Shown here piece by piece: positions 51,682 through 59,573 of a stretch of 64,000 bases of DNA. The stretch is from assembly GCA_016714815.1 (NCBI GenBank), contig JADKBZ010000004.1, positions 310,001 to 374,000 of the forward strand, in the 5' to 3' direction. The stretch is from Holophagales bacterium. Lineage in GTDB: Bacteria; Acidobacteriota; Thermoanaerobaculia; UBA5066. Positions within the stretch are counted from its first letter, which is position 1; the number at the start of each line of letters is the position of its first letter. A program made the translations under genes and the position numbers. The notes below the pieces were generated by a model. The model was given only the letters and a program-made list of their open reading frames with translations. It was not told the origin of the DNA and searched no databases.

Positions 51682-52893
51682 CTAGGGCGTTCGGACGACC
51701 TTCGTCCCGGCCAGGAGATCGTGCAGGGCGCGACGATCCTCCCGGAAGAGGACGAGGAGGAAGCCGATCCCCAGGAGCGCCCCGGACAGAGTGATGGCCA
51801 GAAACCGGACGAACGCCTTCTGCAGGCCGATGCCGGGGGTGGGAACGGACGGACCGGCCAGCACGACCGAGAGGCGCAGCAGGGCCTTTCCGGGTGTCCG
51901 GCCCGTCCTGGCCCAGCCGCCGACCACGTACCAGAGGTTCGCGCCGAAGATCATCAGGGCGCAGCCCGCCAGGATGCCGAGGAAGGCCCAGTCCCTGAGG
52001 AGGTCCTTGTGCTGGAACGCGTCCTTGAAGAGGAGCACGAGGAAGACGGGCGACAGCAGGAGGAGATTCAGCGCCAGGAGGATGATCGCGTCGACGAGGG
52101 TCGAAAGGACCCGCGGGAAGAACCCCGCAGTGTCGAGGCCCGCAGCTTCACGCGCCGCCCTGGCGATCGGCCTGCGAACGCGGATCACCGGGGCGGGCTG
52201 GTCGCCGGAGGGGCGCGGCGAGCCGCCGCGGATCGGAAACTGCGAGAGCGTGGCGTCGGGCAGCCGGCGGGCCGGCGCCGCGGGAGGCGGATCCGACGGG
52301 GGCTCCGGCACGGGCGGCTCCTCGAGGAGCGGAAGATCGAGCGGCGGCCGCTCGCTGACTCCGGAGTTGTGCACCGCCGCCAGCGCGACGGAGGCGACGA
52401 CCGGAGCGGCCGCCGCAGCGCGCGCGGCCTCGTCCACGCTCCGGAACAGGTCGCCGGCGGAGATTTCGAGCGGCGAGGGGGCCGGGGACTCTGCCGGGGC
52501 TTGAGCGGGTGACTCCCCGCCCTGCCGGCCGGGCGAATCGGGCAGCGCGTCCGCGTCGGATGAATTGAGGAGGGCCGTCCTGTCCACCGGTCCGCTCGGC
52601 TCGAGGAGCCGGTACTCGAGGACGGCGGCACCCACCTGAAGGCGATCCCCGCTCCTCAGAATCGTCTCGTTCAGGATCCGCCGCCCCGCGACGAACGTTC
52701 CGTTGGACGAGTTCAGGTCCTTGAGGACGGCCGTGCCGCTGGCGAACGTGAGGAGCGCGTGGCTCCGCGAGACGGACTCGTGGTCGACCCGGACCGTCGC
52801 GGAACGGCTGCGCCCGAGCGTGACTTCCCCTTCCGAGAGCTCGATCTCCCGGCCGTCGACGACGAGGATGTAGCGGTGGGCTCCTGCGGACAC
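51682..52893 (-). CDS. FHA and RDD domain membrane protein
   Basis: 403 residues from GTG 52893. An N-terminal FHA domain (about 5-95: EVTLGRSRSATVRVDHESVSRSHALLTF then LKDLNSSNGTFVAGRRI) binds phosphothreonine peptides. A long Pro/Ala-rich linker (about 100-220) leads to a C-terminal RDD domain with three to four membrane helices (FFPRVLSTLVDAIILLALNLLLLSP, GRTPGKALLRLSVV). It is a likely reader of Ser/Thr kinase signalling, such as the kinase at 46145. A TACAAT box lies 10 nt upstream of the GTG. Its first 181 nt overlap the 3' end of the uvrA-like gene in another frame. Confidence 0.85.
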   Translation of the reverse strand: MSAGAHRYILVVDGREIELSEGEVTLGRSRSATVRVDHESVSRSHALLTFASGTAVLKDLNSSNGTFVAGRRILNETILRSGDRLQVGAAVLEYRLLEPSGPVDRTALLNSSDADALPDSPGRQGGESPAQAPAESPAPSPLEISAGDLFRSVDEAARAAAAAPVVASVALAAVHNSGVSERPPLDLPLLEEPPVPEPPSDPPPAAPARRLPDATLSQFPIRGGSPRPSGDQPAPVIRVRRPIARAAREAAGLDTAGFFPRVLSTLVDAIILLALNLLLLSPVFLVLLFKDAFQHKDLLRDWAFLGILAGCALMIFGANLWYVVGGWARTGRTPGKALLRLSVVLAGPSVPTPGIGLQKAFVRFLAITLSGALLGIGFLLVLFREDRRALHDLLAGTKVVRTP

Positions 52894-55691
52894 GGCGGCT
52901 CCGATTGTAGGCGAGCCGGCGCCGCCACAGAGCTTCGGAGCGCTTCGGCGGTCTCCGTCCCCCCCTCGGAGAGGAGACGGGCGACGCTTCCGGCGAAGAC
53001 GGCCCGGCCCCCGTTCACCCCTCCCCCGGGTCCCAGCTCGAGGAGCCAGTCGGCGGCGAGAAGGAACGCCGGGTTGTGCTCGACGGCGAGGACGGAGTGG
53101 CCGGCGGCAAGGAGCCGGCGGAAGACGGCGAGGAGGACGTCGACGTCGCGCGGGTGGAGCCCCGTCGTCGGTTCGTCGAAGATGAAGAGCGTCGGGCCGC
53201 CGCCGGAACCCGGCTTCAGGAACGAGGCGACCTTCAGGCGCTGCGCCTCGCCCCCCGACAGCGTCGCGGTCGACTGCCCGAGGCGGAGGTAGCCGAGTCC
53301 CGCCTCGGCGAGCGGCGCCAGGCGCGAGGCGATCCCCGGCAGGTCGGCGAAGAGCTCGAGCGCCTCGTCGATCGTCGTCCCGAGGAGCTCGTGCACGTTC
53401 CGTCCCCGGACCCGCACGTTCAGCACCTCGGGCGAGAAGCGGCGGCCGTCGCAGGCGTCGCAGACGACGGTGACGTCGGCGAGGAACTGCATGTCGATCG
53501 TCACGACGCCCGAGCCCTCGCACGTCTCGCAGCGTCCGCCGGCGGCGTTGAAGCTGAAGCTCCCCTTCGTAAGCCCCGCCTCGCGCGCGGCGGGGCTGCG
53601 GGCCCAGAGGGCGCGCACCTCGTCCCACGCCTTCGTGTAGGTCGCCGGGTTCGAGCGGGCGGAGCGGCCGAGGGGCGACTGGTCGACGAGGACGACGTCG
53701 TGGAACGCCGAGAGCCCCTCGATCCGGTCGTGGGCCCCGCGCTCGAGCGCGTCTCCTTCCTTGCGTCCGAGCGCCCGGAGGGCGCCGGAGGCGAGGACGT
53801 CGACGACGAGGGACGACTTCCCCGAACCCGACGGGCCGCAGACCGCGGCCAGGACCCCGGTGGGAATCTCCACCGTCAGGTTCGCGAGGTTGTTCGCGCG
53901 CGCCCCGACGATCCGCAGGTGGCCCCGAGGGTACGGTTCGGGCCGTTCGGCCACGAGCGCCGTCCCCGCGCGAAGGGCTTCTCCCGTGGCCGTCGCCGCC
54001 CGGCGCAGGACCTCCGGCGTCCCTTCGAAGACGAGCCGTCCTCCGTGGGCCCCGGCGTCCGGGCCGAGGTCGATGACGTGGTCCGCCGCGCGGACGACGT
54101 CGAGGTCGTGCTCGACGACGCAGACGGCGTTTCCCCCGTCCGCCAGGCGCCGGAGCACCGCGAGAAGCCGCGCCGTGTCCGCCGGGTGGAGCCCGACGGT
54201 CGGCTCGTCCAGGACGTAGAGCGTTCCGGTCAGGGCGTTGCCGAGCGCCGCGCCGAGCTGGACCCGCTGCGCCTCGCCCCCGGAGAGGGTCCGCATCGTC
54301 CGGGAGAGCGAGAGATAGGAGAGCCCGACGTCGACGAGCGTCCCGACGCGCTTGACGAGGTCCGCCACGAGCGAGCCGCCCCGGGCTCTCTCCTTTGCCC
54401 CGAGAGGAAGCTCCCGGAGCATGTCGAGGAGCTCGCCGAGGGGCAGCGCAGAGAGCCGGGGAAGCGTCGCGCCGCCGACCGTCACCGACCGCGCCTCCGG
54501 GGTCAACCGCTCCCCGAGGCAGTCCGGGCACTGCTCGTACCCCCGGTACCTGGCGATCATCACGCGGACGTGCACCTTGTAGCGCTTCGTCTCGAGATAC
54601 GAGAAGAGCCCCTTCACCCCGTACCAGTCGCCGTCGCCGTCCCACACGAGCTCCCTCTCGCGCGGCGACAGCTCGTTCCACGGCACGTTGCGGCGGATGC
54701 CGAGGCGCCGGCAGGCGCGGGCGAGGTCGGGGTAGGCGCTCGCATAGGCCGGCGTGTTGAACGGGGCGAAGGGACGCTCGAGGAGGGTGAGGCCGGGGTC
54801 GGGAAGGATCTTCGCGACGTCGAGGCCCGCCACCCGTCCGAAGCCCTGGCAGGTCCGGCAGGCGCCGCGTGGCGAATTGAAGGAGAAGTGCGCGGGCGTC
54901 GGCTCCTCGAAGCGGCGGCCGCAGGAGTTGCACGCGAGGCCGCGCAGGAAGCGCAGCTCGCTCCCCGACGCGGCTTCCCGGACGAGGAGCTCTCCCTCCC
55001 CGACGGAGAAGGCCCCCTCGATGGACGCCGCCAGCTCCGGGTCGCCCGGGCGGAGGACGTGCCGCCCGACGACGAGCCTCACGAGAGAGTCCGCCCCCGC
55101 GGGAGGAGGCGTTTCGGCGTCGAAGGAGACGACGCTTCCGTCGGCGTCGACCGCGCGGAAGAGCCCGGAGCGGACCCAGAGCGGCGCCCTCTCCGCGAGT
55201 CCGGTCGCGGGACGGGGCGCCAGGACGAGCACCCGGGCTCCTTCTCCGAGCCCTTCGAGAAGCGCTTCGATCACGCCTCGCGGCGAGTCGCGCCGGACCT
55301 CGACGCGGCATTCGGGGCACACGACCGTCCCCGCCGCGGCGAAGAGGAGGCGCAGGACGTCGTGGATCTCCGTCGCCGTCCCGACCGTGGAGCGGGCCGA
55401 ACGCGAGGGGGATTTCTGCTCGATGGCGAGCGCCGGCAGCAGGTGGTCGATCCGGTCGACGTCAGGCCTCTCCATCCGCTCGAGGAACTGGCGCGCGTAC
55501 GTCGACATCGACTCGACGAAGCGCCGCTGCCCCTCCGCGTAGAGCGTGTCGAACGCGAGGGACGACTTCCCCGAGCCCGAGGGCCCCGTGACGACGGTGA
55601 TCCCGCCGATCGGGACGTGGCAGGAGACTCCCTTGAGGTTGTGGGTCCGCGCACCGGCCACCTCGATGGCGAGGGGGCTCTTCGGCTTCAT
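52713..55691 (-). CDS. uvrA: UvrA-like excision-repair ATPase (UvrA2 type)
   Basis: Duplicated ABC ATPase that recognises DNA damage. Up to 992 residues from ATG 55691, where the upstream methyltransferase ends (ATGA). First Walker A TGPSGSGKSS and second CGPSGSGKSS, signatures LSGGEAQR (twice), DEPTVGLHP and DEPTTGLHP, zinc-finger cysteines CNSCG...CRTC and CETC...CDAC. It may be a UvrA paralogue rather than the main uvrA, since uvrB and uvrC are not near. The last about 65 residues (SSSSTAGRSSSRKG and beyond) read through the FHA-RDD gene out of frame and look incidental; the true C-terminus is probably near 52910. Confidence 0.88.
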   Translation of the reverse strand: MKPKSPLAIEVAGARTHNLKGVSCHVPIGGITVVTGPSGSGKSSLAFDTLYAEGQRRFVESMSTYARQFLERMERPDVDRIDHLLPALAIEQKSPSRSARSTVGTATEIHDVLRLLFAAAGTVVCPECRVEVRRDSPRGVIEALLEGLGEGARVLVLAPRPATGLAERAPLWVRSGLFRAVDADGSVVSFDAETPPPAGADSLVRLVVGRHVLRPGDPELAASIEGAFSVGEGELLVREAASGSELRFLRGLACNSCGRRFEEPTPAHFSFNSPRGACRTCQGFGRVAGLDVAKILPDPGLTLLERPFAPFNTPAYASAYPDLARACRRLGIRRNVPWNELSPRERELVWDGDGDWYGVKGLFSYLETKRYKVHVRVMIARYRGYEQCPDCLGERLTPEARSVTVGGATLPRLSALPLGELLDMLRELPLGAKERARGGSLVADLVKRVGTLVDVGLSYLSLSRTMRTLSGGEAQRVQLGAALGNALTGTLYVLDEPTVGLHPADTARLLAVLRRLADGGNAVCVVEHDLDVVRAADHVIDLGPDAGAHGGRLVFEGTPEVLRRAATATGEALRAGTALVAERPEPYPRGHLRIVGARANNLANLTVEIPTGVLAAVCGPSGSGKSSLVVDVLASGALRALGRKEGDALERGAHDRIEGLSAFHDVVLVDQSPLGRSARSNPATYTKAWDEVRALWARSPAAREAGLTKGSFSFNAAGGRCETCEGSGVVTIDMQFLADVTVVCDACDGRRFSPEVLNVRVRGRNVHELLGTTIDEALELFADLPGIASRLAPLAEAGLGYLRLGQSTATLSGGEAQRLKVASFLKPGSGGGPTLFIFDEPTTGLHPRDVDVLLAVFRRLLAAGHSVLAVEHNPAFLLAADWLLELGPGGGVNGGRAVFAGSVARLLSEGGTETAEALRSSVAAPARLQSEPPCPQEPTATSSSSTAGRSSSRKGKSRSGAAVPRRSGSTTSPSRGATRSSRSPAARPSSRT
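52904..52909 (-). promoter_or_regulatory. -10 hexamer TACAAT before the FHA-RDD gene
   Basis: TACAAT ends 10 nt before GTG 52893 on the minus strand, inside the 3' part of the uvrA-like gene. Confidence 0.45.
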
Positions 55692-56299
55692 CGGCGCGTC
55701 AGGACGGTCAGCTGGTTCAGGCCCGCGAGAAAGCGCGAGTAGGACGTCCGCTCGAGCCCCGCTCCCTTCGCCGCACACTCGAGCGCCGCACGGTCGAGGA
55801 GCTTCTCGTGCTCCTCGTCGGCGTGGCGCGACAGGAGGCCGAGACGCGCACCGGCCTCGAGGGCGAGCCGTCCGAGCGGGTGGGGCGTCGTGGCGACGAC
55901 GCGCCCTCCCGGGGCGAGGAGAGCCGCGGCACGCGAGAGCGCGCGGACGGGTGACGGGAGGTGCTCGAGGATCGCGAGCATCAGGACGACGTCGTACGGG
56001 GCCCGGCCGACGACCTCGGGCGGCGGCTCTTCGGAGTCGACGTCCCAGGCCGTGAAGACCGCCGCGGGGTGGCGCCGGCGCATCTCGGAGAGAACGAGGG
56101 GATTGCGGTCACAACCCACGTACGACGGAAACCGGGCCGGCAGATCGGTCAGGCCGCAGCCCAGGTCGAGAAGCCGGTCCTTCGGGGAGACGTGCGGCAG
56201 CGCCGCGGCCAGCCGGGCGCGCTGGACGCGCCGGGTCAGGAGGCCGAAATAGGGAGCGAAACTCGAGCCGCCCGGGGCGGCGTCGTCGGCTGGTTCCAT
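55688..56299 (-). CDS. SAM-dependent methyltransferase (class I)
   Basis: 203 residues from ATG 56299, chosen because the sequence upstream in the same frame is low in structure and overlaps the divergent gene's promoter. SAM-binding motif RLLDLGCGLTDLP, acidic motif GCDRNPLVLSEMR, then YDVVLMLAILEHLPSPVRAL and LLAPGGRVVATTPHP, as in small Methyltransf_11/23 proteins. No substrate domain, so it may act on a small molecule, lipid or glycan. Its stop overlaps the uvrA-like start, an unexpected operon partner. Confidence 0.8.
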   Translation of the reverse strand: MEPADDAAPGGSSFAPYFGLLTRRVQRARLAAALPHVSPKDRLLDLGCGLTDLPARFPSYVGCDRNPLVLSEMRRRHPAAVFTAWDVDSEEPPPEVVGRAPYDVVLMLAILEHLPSPVRALSRAAALLAPGGRVVATTPHPLGRLALEAGARLGLLSRHADEEHEKLLDRAALECAAKGAGLERTSYSRFLAGLNQLTVLTRR

Positions 56300-56382
56300 C
56301 GAAGGGCCGGGCCGCGACGGGTGTCGCGCGCCGTCCCCATCATATTCCGCCGCGGCTGCCGTGCAGATTCTGCGCGAAGCGT

Positions 56383-56388
56383 GATAAT
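56383..56388 (+). promoter_or_regulatory. -10 hexamer GATAAT before the acetyltransferase gene
   Basis: GATAAT ends 8 nt before GTG 56397 and there is no ribosome-binding site; leaderless-type start. Confidence 0.5.
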
Positions 56389-56396
56389 CAGCCGGC

Positions 56397-56912
56397 GTGA
56401 CCAGCAAACCTTCGATCTCGCTCCGACCCGCCGCGCGGGAGGACGTCGCCGTCATCGCGCGCCTCATCCGCGCGCTCGCCGAGTACGAGCGCCTCACCCC
56501 GGAGTGCTTCGCCGACGAGACGGCCCTGGAAGCCCACCTCTTCGGGCCCCGGCCCTACGCGGAGGTCCTGATCGCCGACGTCGACGGCGAGCCGGCCGGC
56601 TTCGCCCTCTTCTTTCACAACTACTCGACCTTCCTGACCAGGCCCGGGATCTATCTCGAGGACCTCTTCGTCGTCCCCGGACGGCGCGGCCTCGGCCTCG
56701 GGAAGAAGCTGCTCGCCGCTCTCGCCGGGATCGCCGTGGAGCGGGGCTGCGGACGGCTCGAGTGGAGCGTCCTGAAGTGGAACACCCCCGCCATCGGCTT
56801 CTACGAGCGGCTCGGCGCCGTCCCGATGGAGGAGTGGCAGGTCTACCGGCTCTCCGGCGGAGCTCTCCACGCCCTCGCGGAGCACCCGCCCGTTCCGGAA
56901 GGACCCGAATGA
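56397..56912 (+). CDS. GNAT-family N-acetyltransferase (SSAT-like)
   Basis: 171 residues of the GNAT fold: SLRPAAREDVAVIARLIRALAEYERL at the start, GFALFFHNYSTFLTRPGIYLEDLFV, the acetyl-CoA P-loop PGRRGLGLGKKLL, and WSVLKWNTPAIGFYERLGA. This order and the YEkL/YLEDLFV blocks match the spermidine/spermine (diamine) N1-acetyltransferase group, though many such bacterial proteins acetylate other amines or amino acids. The following gene starts inside its stop (ATGA). Substrate unproven. Confidence 0.85.
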   Translation: MTSKPSISLRPAAREDVAVIARLIRALAEYERLTPECFADETALEAHLFGPRPYAEVLIADVDGEPAGFALFFHNYSTFLTRPGIYLEDLFVVPGRRGLGLGKKLLAALAGIAVERGCGRLEWSVLKWNTPAIGFYERLGAVPMEEWQVYRLSGGALHALAEHPPVPEGPE

Positions 56913-58654
56913 AGGAAAAGCGCCGCCGCGCCGGGTACGACACGGTCGCCATGTCGAAGGCGGCCGTCGCGACCCTCTCCCTCGAGGCGTCCGTCTTCGA
57001 AGCCTGCCCCGACCCGCTCGCAATCTTCGAGGCCGGGGGACGCCTCCTCGCGGCGAATTCCGCGGCCCGCGCGGAAGGAGCGCCCGACCCGGCCGGAGCG
57101 GAAGAGCCGCTCGGACAGCTGCTCCCCTTCTGGGCCGAAGCCGATACCCGCGACCGGCTCCTCGCTGCGGCTCTCCAGCCGGACGGCGCCTCGAACATCG
57201 AGGTCCGGATCGACTTCGAGGACCGGACGAGGAGCAAGGTCTTCTGGGTCTCTGCCCGGCGGCTCGGCGAGGCGGAGCCGGCCCGGCTCGTCGCCTCCGC
57301 CCGGAACGTCTCCGTCGCCCACGCTCTCACGCGCGAGGTCGCCCGGATCGAGACCCTCGTCGCGACGCAGGCCTCGCGCGACCCGGTCACCGGGTTCGTC
57401 ATCCGGGCAGCCTTCCAGGAGCTGCTCGAGAAGGCGATCGAGGATGCGAACCGCGCCCGGCACCCGCTCGCGCTCCTCTTCTTCGACCTCGACGACTTCA
57501 AGGCCCTGAACGACACGCACGGACTCGCCGCCGGAGACGAGTACCTTCGCCGCCTCGGCGAAGCGCTCAACGCCGCCCGGCGCCCCGGCAGGGTCTTCGC
57601 CCGCCTGGGGGGAGACGAGTTCGGGCTCCTCTCCCCCGAGACGACCTCCGCCGAGGCGGCCCTCGAGGCCGACAACCTCGTCCGGTTCCTGACGGAGTTC
57701 TCGCCGACGTTCGAGGGGCGAAAGCTCCAGATCACCGCGAGCGTCGGCGTCGCGGTCTATCCCGCGCACGGCCAGCGAGCCTCCGACCTGATGCTCGCGG
57801 CCGACCTGGCGATGCACCAGGCCAAGACCCGGGGACGCGCCCGCTTCATCCTTCACGACCCGACCGCGAGGGAGAGAGAGAGGATCGGCCTCCTGCGCGG
57901 TCAGGCCGACCGGATCCGCACCGCCCTCTCCGCCGGCCGGTTCGTGCCTCTCTTTCAGCCGATCTGCGAGGTCTCGACGGGGCGCATCGTCGCCGCCGAG
58001 ACGCTCGTGAGGCTTCGCGAGGAGGACGGCTCCCTCACGAGCCCGGACGAGTTCCTCGACGCGGCGGAGCGCTTCGGCTTTGTGACCGCCATCGACCGGG
58101 TCGTCATCAGCAGCACGTTCGACGCCCTCATCGCCGCCCGCAAGCGGATCCCGCCCGACCTCGAGGTCTCCATAAACCTCTCCGGGCTCGATTTCGAGGA
58201 CGACGCCCTCGTCGCGGACATCTCCCGCCTCGCCCGGCTGAAGGGAATCCGCCCCTCGCGCATCACCTTCGAGATCACGGAGACGGCCGCGCTGCGCGAC
58301 CTCGGCCGCGTGCAGGACTTCACCGGCGCCCTCACCTCGGAGGGGTTCAAGTTCGCCCTCGACGACTTCGGCGTCGGTTTCAGCTCGTTCCGGTACCTGC
58401 GCGACCTTCCGATGTCGACGCTCAAGTTCGACCAGAGCTACGTGCGCGACCTGCCGCACAAGATGGAGAACCGCGTCTTCGTGCGCGGCATCGCGGAGAT
58501 CTGCCGCGGCTTCGGCGTAAAAACCGTCGCCGAGGGCGTCGAAACGCAGGAGATCATGGCGATCCTCAGGGAGCTCGGCGTCGACCGGGCACAGGGATAC
58601 CACATCGGCTACCCCGCACTCGAACTCCCGGCCCGTCCCGGCGATCCGGCCTGA
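56909..58654 (+). CDS. PAS-GGDEF-EAL cyclic-di-GMP protein
   Basis: 581 residues with an N-terminal PAS-like region (about 25-125), a GGDEF domain with the intact active-site motif RLGGDEF and metal ligand FFDLDDFK, and a C-terminal EAL phosphodiesterase domain. In the latter the signature reads AETLVR rather than EALxR, but the catalytic NLSGLDF, FEITET, LDDFGVGFSSFRYL and AEGVET motifs are kept, so activity is likely. The inhibitory RxxD site before GGDEF is not complete (RPGR). No membrane helix: cytosolic. It overlaps the acetyltransferase gene by ATGA. A dual-function or switchable enzyme. Confidence 0.88.
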   Translation: MKEKRRRAGYDTVAMSKAAVATLSLEASVFEACPDPLAIFEAGGRLLAANSAARAEGAPDPAGAEEPLGQLLPFWAEADTRDRLLAAALQPDGASNIEVRIDFEDRTRSKVFWVSARRLGEAEPARLVASARNVSVAHALTREVARIETLVATQASRDPVTGFVIRAAFQELLEKAIEDANRARHPLALLFFDLDDFKALNDTHGLAAGDEYLRRLGEALNAARRPGRVFARLGGDEFGLLSPETTSAEAALEADNLVRFLTEFSPTFEGRKLQITASVGVAVYPAHGQRASDLMLAADLAMHQAKTRGRARFILHDPTARERERIGLLRGQADRIRTALSAGRFVPLFQPICEVSTGRIVAAETLVRLREEDGSLTSPDEFLDAAERFGFVTAIDRVVISSTFDALIAARKRIPPDLEVSINLSGLDFEDDALVADISRLARLKGIRPSRITFEITETAALRDLGRVQDFTGALTSEGFKFALDDFGVGFSSFRYLRDLPMSTLKFDQSYVRDLPHKMENRVFVRGIAEICRGFGVKTVAEGVETQEIMAILRELGVDRAQGYHIGYPALELPARPGDPA

Positions 58655-58695
58655 GCCTGACGTCGGGGAGCCAGGATTGCCGGAGGAGGTCCGCC

Positions 58696-59562
58696 CTGGC
58701 GTCGCTCTGGTCCAGCTCGATTCTCGGCCTCCTCGAGAAGGCCATCCCCGCCCACGGCGAGAAGCTCCGGGCGCTCGCGGACCGGGCGCGGACCCCCGGG
58801 GACGAGGAGCTCGTCCACGACCTCCGGGTCGCGCTGCGCCGCACGGAGGCGCTTTCGCGCCTCTTCCGGGGGATCCCCGGAAAGGGGGACGGCGAGGCGC
58901 TTCGCTCGTCGGCCCGGGAGCTGCGCCGCCGGCTCTCGGTCCTCCGGTCAGAGGAGGTCGGGCGGGCTCTCCTGGCATCGCGGGAGGAGGCGACGGACGC
59001 CCGGCTCCGGGCGCTCGTCTTCCCGGGAGAGCTGCCCGCCGTCCGCGTCGACGCCGCTGACGTCGCATTCGTCGAGCGGTCCCTCTCCCGCTGGAGGCGA
59101 AGGCTCGCGGCGGAAGGGGGAGGGGCCTTCGCCCCGCGTGCCGTTGTCGAGGCGGTCCTGGGCCGCCGGACCCGCCGCCGCCTTCGCCGGATCGTCCGCC
59201 GCCTGGCAGGGCTCCTCCCCCCGGACCGCGAGACGCTCCACGCCGCAAGGATCGCCGCGAAGCGGGTCCGATACGCCGTCGAGCTTCTGGAGCCGCTCGA
59301 CCCGGGGTTTCGGCCGCTCCTCCGCCTCCTGCGCTCCTTCCAGGACTCCGCCGGAGACGCCCACGACCTCTTCGAGCTCGCGGAGAGCGTGGGCGCCGTC
59401 TCCGAGACGGCCGCCGCGACCGTCCTCAGCCTGGAACCGCTCGGGCGGGCGCTCGAGGCCGACGCCACGAGCGCGCTCGCGACCGCCCGAAGGGAGGGTG
59501 CGGCTCTCGCCGGACCCGTCGAGAAGCTGCGCAGGTCCCTCGGGGCCGCCGAGACGAGGTAG
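58696..59562 (+). CDS. CHAD-domain protein with a CTG start
   Basis: 288 codons in one clean frame with no ATG or TTG at all, and a single GTG far downstream, so ordinary start rules miss it. The start is taken as CTG 58696, with GGAGGAGG at 58682-58689 and 6-nt spacing. Residues give a CHAD domain: LVHDLRVALRRTEALSRLF near the N-terminus and LHAARIAAKRVRYAVELLEPL in the middle, the conserved His/Arg/Lys helices that bind polyphosphate. No CYTH domain is fused. CHAD proteins bind inorganic polyphosphate or act with CYTH triphosphatases; the role here is unknown. The stop codon overlaps the next gene's TAGGCT box. Confidence 0.85.
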   Translation: MASLWSSSILGLLEKAIPAHGEKLRALADRARTPGDEELVHDLRVALRRTEALSRLFRGIPGKGDGEALRSSARELRRRLSVLRSEEVGRALLASREEATDARLRALVFPGELPAVRVDAADVAFVERSLSRWRRRLAAEGGGAFAPRAVVEAVLGRRTRRRLRRIVRRLAGLLPPDRETLHAARIAAKRVRYAVELLEPLDPGFRPLLRLLRSFQDSAGDAHDLFELAESVGAVSETAAATVLSLEPLGRALEADATSALATARREGAALAGPVEKLRRSLGAAETR

Positions 59563-59565
59563 GCT
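59560..59565 (+). promoter_or_regulatory. -10 hexamer TAGGCT before the phosphodiesterase gene
   Basis: TAGGCT begins with the CHAD stop codon and ends 8 nt before the ATG at 59574; no ribosome-binding site. Leaderless-type start. Confidence 0.4.
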
Positions 59566-59573
59566 AGCCGCGA

